Assembly (NCBI RefSeq): GCF_000208745.1 | Contig: NC_030855.1 | Location: forward strand, 11,744,299-11,808,298 | Origin: Theobroma cacao | Taxonomy: Eukaryota > Streptophyta > Magnoliopsida > Malvales > Malvaceae | DNA length: 64,000 nt | Direction of reading: 5' to 3' | Shown here: one piece after another, positions 12,280-24,675 of the stretch | How the letters are laid out: every line of letters starts with the position of its first letter | How positions within the stretch are numbered: position 1 is the first letter of the stretch | Translations under genes and position numbers: made by a program | Notes under the pieces: model-generated | What the model saw: the letters and a program-made list of their open reading frames with translations, nothing else | The model's database searches: none | Told to the model about the DNA's origin: nothing

Positions 12280-14529
12280 AGTTGCAATGCCACAGTAATG
12301 ACTATCAAACACTGTCGTGTTAAGAACCCTTAATGGCTAGAAAGTATGAGCAAACTGTGAGTGGCATAAAGATTGGACTCACGAGTTAGAAAATGGTCAT
12401 TGGTTTTGATGTTGAGTTTCATTATTGGGAGTCTTAAGTGCATTAGGGGAGTGTTAAGATGTATAATATGTTTACTAAAGTCAAATCTTAAGAAATAAAG
12501 TAAACCTTGTAAAAGGTTAAAGAGGAAGTGAGGGAAAGGTTAGATGAATGTATGAGATATTGATAAAAGATATCAATACTAAGTGATAAGAGTGTGAATG
12601 AAGATTTCAAGAATGATATAGCAAATGAGTTTATATAGAATATTGTTATGAGAATTTACAAATCTTGTCTTGACTTTGTTGAAAGGAAAGGATTAGTAAC
12701 AACACAAGTAAACTACGTGGTATGACCTTGGAGATAAGTTGAAGCATGAGTAGTTAAGCATGCATGTAAATATTTTGGTGAGCAAGTGCATGCCTTTATG
12801 GAAATGATATACTTGGAGTATGAAAGAGCAAATAAGTGATTAAGTGTTTCAAGAATGTTTAAACACCTTTGAGAAAGAATTATAAGTTATACGAGATGAG
12901 TATAAGATGTGTGATTTTGAAACTTGCTAAGGAACCAAATAGCTAAGTCACGAGTGAAGTGATCACCTGTTGTGAGACATAAGTTTAAGATAGATATCCC
13001 CAAGGAAATACTCAAGAGAAGTTCTACCATGGATCTCGTGAAAGCAAGCACTAAGTTATGTGATCACAAAAAGGAAGCCGTAAGCTGAGAGTGATACTTG
13101 TATTGACATTGAAAAGTACTTGAGGAGGACATAGTTTCAAGTTTTACAATTTCAGTTACAATCTGTAAATTGGTTAAGGGAGAATGATGTTATGTTCATA
13201 TGAAAGAGTGGAACAAAAGATGATTGAAGTTAACCTTGATAATGAAGTCAGATAATGAAACTTTCCTAATATATTATGGAAATTGGAATTCAAAATGCTT
13301 GAGGCATACATGATTCAAATGAGTCTGAGTTTTAAGTGACAAATCAATATCGAAATGCAAGAAGTATACAAGGTAATGTAGAGGCATGAAGGATAATCGA
13401 GGAAAAAGGATGACTTTTAGGAATTATGATATTACATAAGATGCAATGATCAAGTTAAGATAAATCTTTGAGACATCAATGGGATTATAAAACATACACG
13501 CATAATAGATTATAATTCAATGGAGATGACATTGTGATGCAATGATATATAGTACAAGGAAACTTAAGCATATAATTGGACATGATAAGAAGAGAGTATA
13601 AATATGTAAATGATGTGGAACTATGCACAAGCATAATGAGAATTTGTCTGAATTATGAAGATTATTCTATTGAATCTTGGTTATGGATGGGAATGAACAA
13701 AGAGAAATTAGTCTGAAGGCATTTGAAAACAAAGACCCGTATACATAATGAGGAATATGGACATTTGAATGTGCGTGTATACGTACATGTGGAGTTAGTG
13801 AAGTACCCAACTAAAATGAAGAATGGTTTTAGTGGTTCGAGATTTGAACTCAATATATTTGATGAGTTGTATAGATAATGTAACGATCAAGAATCTTATC
13901 AAAAGTCGATTTATGGTGACCTAAGGAATTTTGGGGAAATAGTTAAGGGAATGTAATCTATAGTGCGATTAAGCCATATGAAATGGATTAATAGGATTAA
14001 GAAGATTGAAATTTCCTAAATGCAAGGTAAACATAAAGTATGTGGAAATAATTGAAGCCATTAATCTTCCCTAACGCTGGGGATATGTACAGGAATGAGT
14101 ATGGCGTGTTAATGATTCCGTAAACTGCACAATAGTGTATGAGGATAGGATGAATGAATGAAAGTTGAGAAGTTTGATATGGAATGAAGTAATAAGATAG
14201 TGATTGGCATACCTAAATAAGTATAAAATGCGATCAAAATTGGTATGATTGAGATGGAATTATGGTTCAAGTTTAATCATAGTAATAGAAACATGCTTGG
14301 TGTCTCGATATAAGAGACCATAATTGTGAAGGTTACTGTTGATATGATTTTAAAGGATAATAATAGACAAAAGTGAAGTACTCGAGTTGAATTGGAGGTA
14401 AATGAGGCGAACAAATCGAAATTCCCTATAAAGGGGAAGACATAAGAAGTCGAGCATTAGATGAGAAAACAATACCCCACCTTTTCTCTAAGTTCAGTAA
14501 ATGAAATTTTAAGGTCAAAGTTTTATTTT
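12280..14529 (+). repeat. 3' internal non-coding module shared by A and B elements
   Basis: Homologous along most of its length to B2 54600-56565 (plus) and B1 33416-34720 (minus), and in its 3' part to A2 24691-25977 (minus). Recognisable shared blocks include atgagaatttacaa...cttgact at ~12650, gtgatcac...gtgagacataa at ~12960, and gtacttgaggagga near 13120. No long sense ORF survives in any copy. It therefore looks like conserved non-coding sequence or a long-dead gene, carried by two families whose 5' internal regions differ. Confidence 0.75.
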
Positions 14530-14540
14530 AAAGGGGGTAG
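14530..14540 (+). promoter_or_regulatory. A1 polypurine tract
   Basis: AAAGGGGGTAG, three bases before the 3' LTR start TGTCAAAC at 14544. It is the expected primer site for plus-strand DNA synthesis. Confidence 0.8.
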
Positions 14541-14543
14541 TGT

Positions 14544-17525
14544 TGTCAAACCCGACTCTACAATATGTTTATTATGCCATTCTTACATAAGAATGCATGT
14601 TTGCTTACTTGGGTACCTCGAAAATCGTTAAAGAACGACAATATACCAAATGGTACAATTAAGTTGAATTAAGCCTCGAACTGGTCCAAATAAAGATTTT
14701 AAGATGAAATTGAGAATTTTAAAACTGGAGAATGACTTAAAATGGTGATTTGGAGTTCGAGGACCTATTTGGAGTCAAATTGAATTTTTCATGATCTAGG
14801 GGTAAAATGGTCATTTTACCACCCGAGGTTAAAATTGGAATGTGGGAAGAAGTTTTTGATTAAGATTGACTATTTAGAACATAATTGGAGTTTGAGAAGT
14901 GAAAAATTTTAATTTCGGCATTTTTCGAGCATAAAGGGCAAAATAGTCATTTTGCCACCCCAAGGGTAAAATTGTAATTTTACACCACCCAACACTTGTC
15001 CAGCACATGGATTTTGCCCAATATTATCATGGATAATTGAAGGATTTTATGTGGTGGAGAAAGAAAGCTTAATAGTTAAGAATTTAAAAATGGACCAATG
15101 GTAAGGTGACAAGTGTCAAGCTTTTATTTCTTTATTATTTTCCTTATAAATTAGCACAAAATCAGCCCATTTCTCATTCTTATGGCTGACCATAGCAAGA
15201 ACAAAGGAAGAAAAGAAGAACAAAAACCCTAGAGTGAAAATTGAAGAAAAAATTGGTGGATTTCAAGTAATCAAGCAATCAAAGGTAAAATTTCTTGATT
15301 TTGACTTGTGATCTACCTTTCCCATGCATTCTTTTGCATTTTCCATGGTTGAATCACATGATTTCATGATGGGTATCTTGCTGATCAAACCCTAGGAGAG
15401 AGAATTTGATGATGATTTAGATAGATTTTTAAGATATATGGATGTTTTTAGTTGTTTATGGTGTTAAGTGTAAGAATTAAGCTTGAAATTCACATATTCC
15501 TCATGAGTTCATCATTGGCCGAATCTTCCTTGTAGAGTGTTGATGGTGGGTTTGATTTTATTTCAAGCAAATTGGTTAGGAAATGATGAATTATGGTAAG
15601 AAAATCAAGTAGGAAAAATCATAGTGTTGATGCACCCACCATGGCCAAAATTCTCAAGAGAGAATGTGAAGATGATTTTGCTAAATTTTATGCTATTTGA
15701 CTTGTGTTTGATGGTTTGGAGAATTGGAAGAAACATGGAGTTAATTGGTGTTGAATTGGACATATTGGCCAATTAATCAAGTGATAGACCGAATTAGGCC
15801 AATACCGTTTTATTTAGGTAAACAATTGAAATTGTGTAGAATACCGTGTTTAGACGATAATCTGAAAAATTTGCATTCCATTTCATGCATTAGTAAAGAG
15901 CCTGAAATAGATTTATAATGGTATGACACAATATATTGAATTATGTGTTGTGTATTTTATATAGGTGGTGAGCCCTCTAACAAGGGTAAAGACGTTGTGT
16001 CAGAGGATTGAGAATAGGAGTATTTCAAACTCCTGACATTGTGAGTAACCTTATTATCGTCTTAATTATCTAAAGTATGTTTTTATCCGATTTTGTAATT
16101 TCATGGAAAATGAGTTTAAATGGTAAATCTTTATGTTTTATAAACAAAATGAGTTTAAATGAAATGATTTTATAAATTGTCTTGAAATTGAATGATGGCT
16201 TTGAAAATAGAGTAATTGGAGACCACTTCATTGTGTTGTAAATGTTTGGTTCTAATTGATTGGCTTATGGCAATATTGGCATGAATGGTTGAATTTCTAA
16301 ATGTGCTAAAAATATATGAACTGTTGATTTGCCTTGAGAGGCTGTAAAATAAAATAATTGCCATGTCATGCTATTGCAAATTTTATTGTATGGTGGGTTT
16401 AGCTTGCTGCAGTGGGCAGGTTTCTGTGGACCAGCTTAGTAGAGGGGCACGATAAACCCCTTTATATTTTATCTCGGTTGGAGAGGCGTGTAAGGTAACT
16501 CCTGAGGTACAATTTTAGAGTTCACTTCACGCCAAACCACCACATGAGGGTGAACTCAGCCAACGCCAAGGACCGGCTATGTTTTCAAATAAAAACATGA
16601 TTTATGCATACATAACTTTTTAATAGCCTTGGCAGACTCGGTTTGGGATAGCCCTTGGCCAAGGTATCCCTGACAATTGAGTATGAGAATAATTTTGGCA
16701 CAGGCCAAGTTTTTAAGAAATTCATAAGCCATGTTGATTACTCGATTTTTATGAATTGATTTTATTTGGTTGAAATGAGTTGAAAGGTGATGAATTATGG
16801 TATAATGATCTATTTTATCTATCTCCACTTACTCAACTTTAGATATTTTGGATGATGTTTTTTTACTCACTGGAATTATATAATCTCACCACCCTTCTTT
16901 CCACCCCTTTCAGGCTTAGGATAGTCGGTAGATAGCTCATTTCATAGAAAGCTACCATTGGATTTGCATCCCCAAAAAACTGTAGGTTTACCGTTTTTGA
17001 TACTTTTGGTCGTTCATGGGCCCACTTGTCACTGTAAATTAAATCTTATGCTTTGGTTATCTGTATTACAGTATGTATAAAATTATTTTAGCTTTTACGC
17101 TATAAAAATTATTTACCGGTAACTATAAATATTGTTTTATAAGAAAATAGAATATTTTATTGAATTTTTTTATTATATTCAAATAGGTATAGTTTTCACT
17201 TTAGATGAATGTTTTAAGCATCTAAACTTATTTTTGATTACGAAATATGTGTTTTGTACTTGCATACTACATTTTTAGTTGGTTTCAAAATTTTTGAGAA
17301 AAATGACCAAAATACTCTTGTGAGACGAAAATTATTTTTTAATGTTTTGGTTTGAAAATAGTTTATAATCTTTTAAAACATGATTTTAGTAACTAATACT
17401 CACAAGGGAAGCGAGAAAACTGATGTTAAGCCTTGCGAGGTTTCGATTGTCATTCCGAGTAATGAATCTCTATCTGAACATCACGACGGTTGTCACGGGC
17501 TCGAGGGGAGTATCGGGTCGTGACA
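14544..17525 (+). mobile_element. A1 3' LTR
   Basis: 2,982 bp, TGTCAAACC...GTCGTGACA, followed by TSD GAAGC. It is the cleanest full family-A LTR in the window and a useful reference for the family. A TATA-like TATAAATTAG is at 15145-15154, a possible poly(A) signal aataaaaac near 16588, and the predicted intron at 16041-16913. Confidence 0.92.
16041..16913 (+). other. Predicted LTR intron, A1 3' LTR
   Basis: Donor GTGAGTAA at 16041 and acceptor TTTCCACCCCTTTCAG|GC ending at 16913 (873 bp, against 872 bp in the 5' LTR). The acceptor pyrimidine tract is preceded by ttactcactgg...taatctcacc. Confidence 0.4.
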
Positions 17526-17530
17526 GAAGC

Positions 17531-18198
17531 TTTGTGATCTTGATTCTCCCTCTAATTCTCTTGCTTTCTTGCTTTGTTATTGGCTCTTCTTCTCTAGAGA
17601 AATTACTTGATGCCTTATCCCAAAAACCTCTGATAAAGGCCCCTTAAATAGCCTTCAAAAGCCCTAGCTTCCAAAATCCCATAAACTTGTTATTTTTGGA
17701 AACTATGATGGGGGCTGCGGCTCTCAATTTCCAGAGCCACGGCTCTCAAAGGTTCTGCCAAATTTTGTTCCTCTAGTGTAGTACTTTCAATTTGATAAAT
17801 ATTTGGACCATTTTTAGTTCAGAACTGACCAAAATGGTAAACATCAAAGTTGTATCCCTGCCTCTTAGCTTTGTAATGGTTAAAAAATCATGTCATTTGG
17901 ACTTCTGTAGTGGGAGATATGCTTGAAAAATAGAAACATATGCAAACAAAGCATTAGTCCATTATGCATCTTTTTTCACCAATTGAAATTATTTTTGATT
18001 CTACTCCTACAAAAACATAAAAATAAATATAAATAACATAAAACTAATATTATTAACTTAAAATAAGCATTTAAACATAAATTAAACTAAACTAATAAAA
18101 TAAATAAAACCACCTAAATCCGATCCTATATCTAGTCTAACTTAGACTAATTAAGTATATAATCTCCCATTAAATATATGTATTTGAAGCACTCATCA
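17531..18198 (-). mobile_element. LTR of element E, 5' part (start of LTR on minus strand)
   Basis: Continuation of the LTR broken by A1. On the minus strand it starts TGATGAGTGCTTC at 18198, directly after a G-rich polypurine tract. Adding 3867-4679 gives a 1,481-bp LTR. Confidence 0.6.
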
Positions 18199-18889
18199 AA
18201 TACCCCCAAACTTGAATCTTTGCTTGTCCCCAAGCAGAAGGGAAGAACTAAAAACGAAACAACTAGCTAGGGATGCAATTCACCAAAGCATGAATTCTCT
18301 TATTTTTTTTTCAAAAACTATCCCAAAATTTTAACGCAAGGTAAAACATAGATAATCATTAAATTCATGCTCAATTCAACTTCAAGTTCATTCTCAAATG
18401 GATTTCACAATATTTATGTGTGTTTGAATGATCTTTTTACAAAGAATATCATACAATCTAGATAAGATTACGGCAATGCAAAATTTAGCTAAGTGCTAGA
18501 ATTCCATAAGTTTGCTTTTCATCTTTCTCTCCATTAATGTAGACTAATACTTATTCAAAGATCAATAGGTCTTTATTAAGCTTATAATGTAAGGCTAGGG
18601 TCTAGGTATGATAAAGGATATAATGTGACTCAATATCACCCTAAGCACGTAATTATTTTAAGACCTATAGAGCTTTATTTTCTTTTACCAAGTACACCAT
18701 TTTCAATAATTTTTTTTTGTTCAACACTTCTTCTTTTTCTCTTTTTTTTTTTTGTTATCACAATTCCACACCCCCAAACTTATTTCTTTTTTATTGTAGG
18801 TAATGGGGTGAATTCTAACAATTTTTGAAATTTTTTTTAGTAACTCCACCTTTTTACCTTTTTCAACATTTAGCTCAATTTATATTTTT
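18199..18889 (-). mobile_element. 3' internal end of element E, Tat/Athila/Ogre-like, truncated
   Basis: On the minus strand a tract AAGTTTGGGGGTATT (18199-18213) precedes the E LTR, and before it lies TTGGGGACAAGCAAAG (18217-18232), a phrase I associate with the 3' end of plant Tat/Athila/Ogre-type gypsy elements. A second G-rich tract AAGTTTGGGGGTGTG lies near 18769-18783. T-rich runs (18700-18760, 18830-18893) separate these. No ORF of note. The segment stops where the truncated C LTR begins; no second E LTR is present. Confidence 0.5.
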
Positions 18890-19696
18890 TTTCATCACCA
18901 TTACTAGACCACCATTCGTAATTTGTAACTAGACGTATTTTCATAATACAACATAGATACCAAAAATTTACATTTGTATGATCTCAAAATAAGCTTATTC
19001 ATAGCCATCTCATAATGGCACCATCATTCCAAATTATACATGTATTGTTAGCAAAGTGATTCCTAGCAATTTACATTTAATGTACATATACTCATATAAA
19101 AGACTTCTGACGACTAGCAGAGTGACTTTGGTGAGGGTATGGCTATCAAATGCTATGATACCTACCAAGAGTGAATGCAAGTGGACACCTTAGTCTTGGT
19201 CCCAACTATCTACAGATATGAAAACATGCAATTTAAAAGAGTGAGTATAAACTCAGTGAGTGAACATAAGAAGGGAACAAGTAACGACAAGGAATGTTTT
19301 AGAAAACATGATGCACTTACGATAAACCATGCAATTTAGTATAATTTTTTGGTTAAAGCCCCTCATTTCAAACTTTGAATGTTTAATCCCTTAATGTTAC
19401 AAGATCCATGATGAACCATAAAGTTGAATAGAATGAAAATTTCAACAATGACCAAGCAAGACAAACAAACAAAGGGTTTTCTCTCTACAACGAAAAGGCA
19501 TTCTCAGGTTGCATATGCTTTGGTTATTCAACCATATCTCCCATTACAGAGATCCAACTGACATGATTTTTAGGTCATTAGAAAGCTAAGAGGCTGCGCT
19601 ACAAATTTTGTGTTTACACTTTGCCTAGTTCTAATTGGAAGGTGGCCAAAGTCTTTGTCATAGTGAAAGCATTACACTAGAATTTTGGAACCACCC

Positions 19697-19850
19697 GAGA
19701 GTTTCTCGCTCTAGCGAGAATGAATCTCGCTATAGCAAGAAGCTTCAAGAAGCGAGAATGAATCTCGCTGCAGCGAGAACCAGGCTAGTGTAACCCTCCT
19801 AATCCGATAGTTTCTCATTGAAGCAAGAATGAATCTCGCTGTAGCGAGAA
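19697..19850. repeat. Palindrome array CTCGCTNNAGCGAG in C 3' LTR
   Basis: Several short inverted repeats of the form tTCTCGCTNNAGCGAGAA spaced by aatgaa. Some copies are perfect (ctcgctgcagcgag near 19764) and some decayed (ctatagcaag, cattgaagcaag). Confidence 0.85.
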
Positions 19851-20034
19851 ACAGAGCAATTTAGTTAAAAAGGGTATTGTTACATCAAAAAGCCATTTTC
19901 TTGTTGAAATGAAAAGCAATTTGAGAGTAACTAACAATGCCAACATACAACACAATCACAATAATTTTCATAAGCTTTCTATAACATATATATATATACA
20001 TACATCATCATGCATACCATCCCGTCACACTCAG

Positions 20035-20195
20035 CTCATGTGCACTCCCTACACGCACAATGCAATATCATCATCATCAACTCATGTGCACTCCCACACC
20101 GCACATGGGTCATCATCAGCTCATGTACACTCCCACACCGCACATAGCTGGGTCATCATCAACTCATGTGCACTCCCACACTGCACATAGCTGGG
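20035..20195 (-). repeat. Minisatellite in C 3' LTR, ~43 bp units
   Basis: Imperfect units of catcatc, aactcatgtgcactccc, acaccgcacatagctggg. Same unit as in D (1399-1664) on the other strand and in the C 5' LTR. Open frames over it are repeat artefacts. Confidence 0.88.
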
Positions 20196-21452
20196 TCCTC
20201 ATTATCACACAAAAGAAGCATCTAAAGTATAATATACATATCAATATAATGTGAGAATGCATAAACTATTCATATTGCACATTTCACAAGATAGAAATAT
20301 TTCATAAAGGGCTTGTTCCCTATGTATATTTTTAAAGCAAAAACAAATGAAACTTTCAAATGATTTATTTAAACATGTAGGCACTTCCCAAAACATTTTG
20401 AAATGCAAGTTCACTCACCGTTATTTGTTAAATCTTAGATCGACTCCAACTTCCACTAACTATTCGAATGGAGATGTGGGGTCTCGTTGGAACCTATCAC
20501 ACACAATAGCATCACAAATCAACTTAATTCATATAACCATAATTCTAAAAGCTATCTTCTAAATCATGTTCTACTAGTTATTCCTAACTAGCTTCCAATT
20601 GCCATTAAGCGACTTTTTACTTTCACTATTCTACTCACACTATAGATGAATAAATAATGCTGAACTACAAAACATTCAGAAATCTATCCACTAGCCATTT
20701 TCAACAACTTAAAAATCAACTCTAATTCACTACTCACCTTGGTAGCTTTGTAATTGAATTCTTTTCCAAAAAATTTCAAGCTATTATAGAAGCTCTCTTT
20801 TTCTCTCTCTAAAACACCTAGCTAGTGAGAGGAAGTATGGAAGTAAGACTTTTGAAGGGTTTTAAAGTGAGAGAGTGTAAGAGCACAAAAGGTTTATGAA
20901 AAAGTGCACAAAAGCATGAAAATTGGAGTTAACTTGAGAGAAGTTATGGAGGTTTCAAGACAAGCTTTCATGGAGGATGAAAGAAACGTGAGATGTAAGG
21001 AAGAAGAAGAAGAAGCTGCTAGAAATGAGAAGAACTTGCTTGAAAATGACATTTATAGCTAAAGCCTATCCAAACTCCACTTAAATTATAAAAATGCCCT
21101 TAACAGGTTGGCTTTGTCTTCCTCCAATCCTTTGTGCAGTCGTTTTACTCTTTTGACACTGAGATAAAGTCCATAATATTCTAGAAATACTCGAGTTCAT
21201 GAAGGCTTAAAAATTTTGACCTGAGATGAAAAATGACCATTTTGCCCCTACCTAGGAAATCATCATTATTTCTATTTTCTTCGTCATTTTATCCTTATTT
21301 TCGTCATTCATTTATGCCTTAGGCCTACTTAGGCCTTAGTAATGTTTGAAAACATACTTCTAGAGGCTCACTAAGGAAATGATGAAATTACCCCTAGTCC
21401 GTGATATCGCGTCTACTTCTAGCTACGAGTCTATAAAGATCAAGGTCTCACA

Positions 21453-21672
21453 TTCTTCCCTACTAAAAGAAATTCAGACCCCGAATTTAAATCGAACTAT
21501 AAGGTAGCATACCTTTAGGTATTAAAAAAGTGCGGATACTTTGTTTGCATCTCCTCATCGGCTTCCCACGTTACTTCTTCACTGGCGTGGTTTCGCCATA
21601 ACACTTTCACTAAGGCTACTTCTTTTGAACAGAGCTTTTTGACTTGCCTAACAAGGATAGCCACTGGTTGTT
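21453..21672 (-). pseudogene. C integrase C-terminus (chromodomain-like tail) and PPT
   Basis: The minus-strand frame ends near 21515 and reads QVKKLCSKEVALVKVLW, EEVTWEADEEMQTKYPHFF. This is the tail seen in plant chromovirus integrases, where it adopts a chromodomain-related fold thought to guide insertion. It continues the frame at 26936-27204 once A2 is removed; the TSD TTGTT marks the join. A PPT-like AGTAGGGAAGAA (21453-21464) follows, directly before the 3' LTR. Confidence 0.8.
21668..21672. repeat. TSD TTGTT, left copy for A2
   Basis: TTGTT at 21668-21672 and at 26936-26940, a perfect match flanking A2. Confidence 0.9.
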
Positions 21673-24600
21673 TGTCATGACTCGGAACTCCCATGGAGCC
21701 CGTGATAACCGTCTCGAAGTCCCGGTGGACATTTATTACCCGAAATGTTAATCGAAACCTTGCAAGGCTTAACATCAAATTTTCTCGCTTCCCCTGTGAG
21801 TGTTAGTTACTAAAATCATGTTTTGAGTGATTATAAGCTGTTTCTAAATCAAACCAATAGAAAAATAATTATTTTCTCACAAGGGCATTTTGGTTATTTT
21901 TCCTCAAAAATCTCGAAATCTGCAAAAATGTAGTATACAAGTACAAAACACATAATTCATAATCAAAAATAAGTTTAAACATCTAAAACCTTCATTTAAA
22001 AAGAAATTATGATTATTTGGATATAATAAAAAAAATAAAAGAAATATTCAATAAAATATTCTATTTTCTTATAAAACAATATTTTAGAGTTATACATAAA
22101 TAATTTTTTTATTGTAGCAGCGTAAAAACAAAATAAATTTATACATACTGTAATACAGTAAGCCAAAGTATTTAATTTAATTTACAGTAACCAATGGGCC
22201 CCCGAATAACTAAAAGTAAGGAAGATTGTGAACCTACAGTTTGGAGGATGCAAATCCAATGATAGCCTCGATGAAATCAGCTATCTACAGCCTATTCTGA
22301 GCCTGAAATGGGTGGAAAAGAGGGTGGTGAGATTATATAATCCCAATTAGTAAACAAATACCATCTAAAATATCTAAAGCCGAGTAAATGGAGATAGATA
22401 AAATAGTTTAACATACTGTAATTCATCACCTGTCAACTTCTTTCGACAAAATAAAATCAATTCATATAAATCAAGTAATCAACATGGCTTATGAATTTCT
22501 TAAAACTTTGGCTCTTGCCAAAATCATTCTCATACCCAGTTATCAGGGATACCTTGATCGAGGGCTATCCCAAACCGAGTCCGCCAAGGCTATTAAAAAG
22601 TGATATACGCATAAATCATGTTTTTTATTTTGAAAATATAGCCGTTCCTTGGCGTTGGCTGAGTTCACCCTCAGGTGGTGGTTTGGCATGAAGTGAACTC
22701 TAATGTGTTAACCTCAAGAGTTATCCAACCACGCCTCTCACTGAGGTATGAATATAACAGAATTTCGTGCCCCTCTAATAGGCTGGTCCACAGAATCTGC
22801 CCACTGCAGCAAGCTAAACCCACCATACAATAAAATTTTGATAGCATGATATGGCCAATATAATACTATCCAGCCTGTAAATGTAAAACAGAACAATTCA
22901 TACAGTTCACAAAAACATACCCAGCCAGTCATGCCAACACATTAACATAAACCATCAATTCAAATCATAAATTTACAACACCTCAAGTGGTCTCCAGTTA
23001 CTCTAATTTCAAAGTCATCATTCAATTTCAAGACAATTTATAAAATCATTTTATTTAAACACATTTTGTTTGTAAAACCTAAAAATTAACCATTTAAACT
23101 CATTTTTCATAAAATCCACAAAATTAGATAAAACCACTTTAGATAATTAAGACGATAGTAAGGTTACTCACTATTTCGGGAGTCAAATTCCAAGTACTTC
23201 GATTCTTGATTCTCGGGTACTATCTCTTTACTTTAGCAAGAATGCTCACCACCTAGACATAATGCACAATAAGCCATTTACTACATTTGTGCTAAATTGT
23301 TATAAAACCAATTCAGGCTCTATACTAATGTATGAAATGGGATGCAAATTGTTCGGATTATCGTCTAAACACGGTGCCCTACACAAATTCAATTGTGTAC
23401 CTAAATAAATCGGTATTGGCCTAGTTCAATCTATCCTTCGATTAATTGGCCAATATGTCCAATTTAACTCCAAATAATTTCATTTTTCTCCCAATACTCC
23501 AAATCATCAAACACAAGTCAAATAGCATAAAATTTAGGAAAATCATCTTCACGTTTTCTCTTGGGAATTTCGGCCATGGTGGGTGCATCAATACTATGAT
23601 TTTTCCTACTTGATTTTCTCACCATAATTCATCATTTCCTAGCCAATTCACTTGAAATAAAATCAAATCCACCATCAACACTCTACATGGAAAATTTGGC
23701 CAATGATTGGTGATGGGAGAAAATGAATTTTTCTTGTTGGCTTTTCATGCTACACATCACTAACTAACTAAAAACACTAGAATATCTTAAAATCTAACCA
23801 AAACAACCATCAAAATCTCTCTCTAATTGTTCGGCCAGCAAGATACCCATCATGAAAACTTGATTCTCAACCATGGAAAATGCAAAAGAATGTATGGGAA
23901 AGGTAGATCACAAGTCCAAATCAAGAAATTTTACCTTTGATTGCTTGATTACTTGAAATCCATCAATTTTCTCTTGAATTTTCACCCTAGGGTTCTTGTT
24001 CTTTCTTTTCTTCCTTTGTTCTTCCTTTGGCCGGCCATATGAAGAGAAATGGGCTGATTTTTGTGCCAATTTATAAGGAAAATAATAAATGGATGAGAAT
24101 TTGACATATGTCACCATTCCATTGGTCCATGTGTCATACTTACCCATTAAGCAATCTCTCTCCACCATTTAAATTTCCTTAATTATCCATGATAATATTG
24201 AGTAAAATCCATATGCTGGACAAGTGTTGGGTGGTGTAAGATTACAATTTTGCCCCTGGGGTGGTAAAATGACTATTTTACCCTTATGATCGAAAAAAAG
24301 TCAAAATTAAAATTCTTCACTTCTCAAACTCAAATTATACTCCAAATGATCAATCTTAGTCAAAAATTTCATCCAACACTCACATCTTAACCTCAAGTGG
24401 CAAAATGACCATTTTACCCCTAGGTCATGAAAATTCCAATTTGACTCCAAATCGGTCCTCGAACTCCGAATCACCATTTTAAGTCATTCTGGGGTTTTAA
24501 AATTCTCAATTTCATCTTAAAATCTCTATTTGGACTAGTTTGAGGCTTAAATCAACTTAGTTGTTCCATTGGGTACAATACTGTCCTTTAACGATTTCTG

Positions 24601-24675
24601 AGGTACCCAAGTAAGCAAACATGCATTCTTATGTAAGAATGGCATAATAAATATATTGTAGAGTCAGGGTTGATA
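21673..24675 (-). mobile_element. A2 3' LTR
   Basis: Full-length family-A LTR on the minus strand. Its first base pair has decayed (TATCAACCC instead of TGTCAA at 24675). The gccggccat block and TATA-like sequence lie near 24030-24075. Confidence 0.88.
22303..23171 (-). other. Predicted LTR intron, A2 3' LTR
   Basis: Minus-strand donor ATA|GTGAGTAA at 23171 and acceptor CCATTTCAG|GC ending at 22303 (869 bp). Confidence 0.4.

Larger units (their letters stand above)
4680..17525 (+). mobile_element. A1: non-autonomous Ty3/gypsy-like LTR retrotransposon with truncated gag
   Basis: A complete element by structure: perfect 5-bp TSD GAAGC, 5' LTR (split by solo LTR H), PBS, leader, one damaged gag-like ORF, ~2.9 kb of non-coding interior, PPT and a 2,982-bp 3' LTR. 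Without H it is ~9.9 kb. There is no protease, RT, RNase H or integrase, so mobility would depend on enzymes supplied in trans. The terminal TG and CA of the 5' LTR have both decayed to TA (4680-4681 and 10588-10589), while the 3' LTR keeps TG...CA. It is inserted in the LTR of E, so it is younger than E and older than H. It resembles the TR-GAG/LARD classes described in other plants; that class assignment is inference from structure. Confidence 0.88.
19210..20418 (-). other. Predicted LTR intron, C 3' LTR
   Basis: Minus-strand donor ACG|GTGAGTGA at 20418 and acceptor TTTTCATATCTGTAG|AT ending at 19210 (1,209 bp). Palindrome array and minisatellite both lie within it. Confidence 0.38.
18890..21452 (-). 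mobile_element. C 3' LTR, lacking its last ~100 bp
   Basis: Aligns with 42015-44554 and starts TGTGAGACC on the minus strand at 21452. The final ~100 bp present at 41913-42015 (gtcacgacc, catgacc, gcccaagcaagcctc) is missing, replaced at the left by T-rich sequence of E. Confidence 0.85.

Noticed and set aside
19909..20254. His/Ser/Thr-rich overlapping frames
   Set aside because: Translation of the C LTR minisatellite in two frames.
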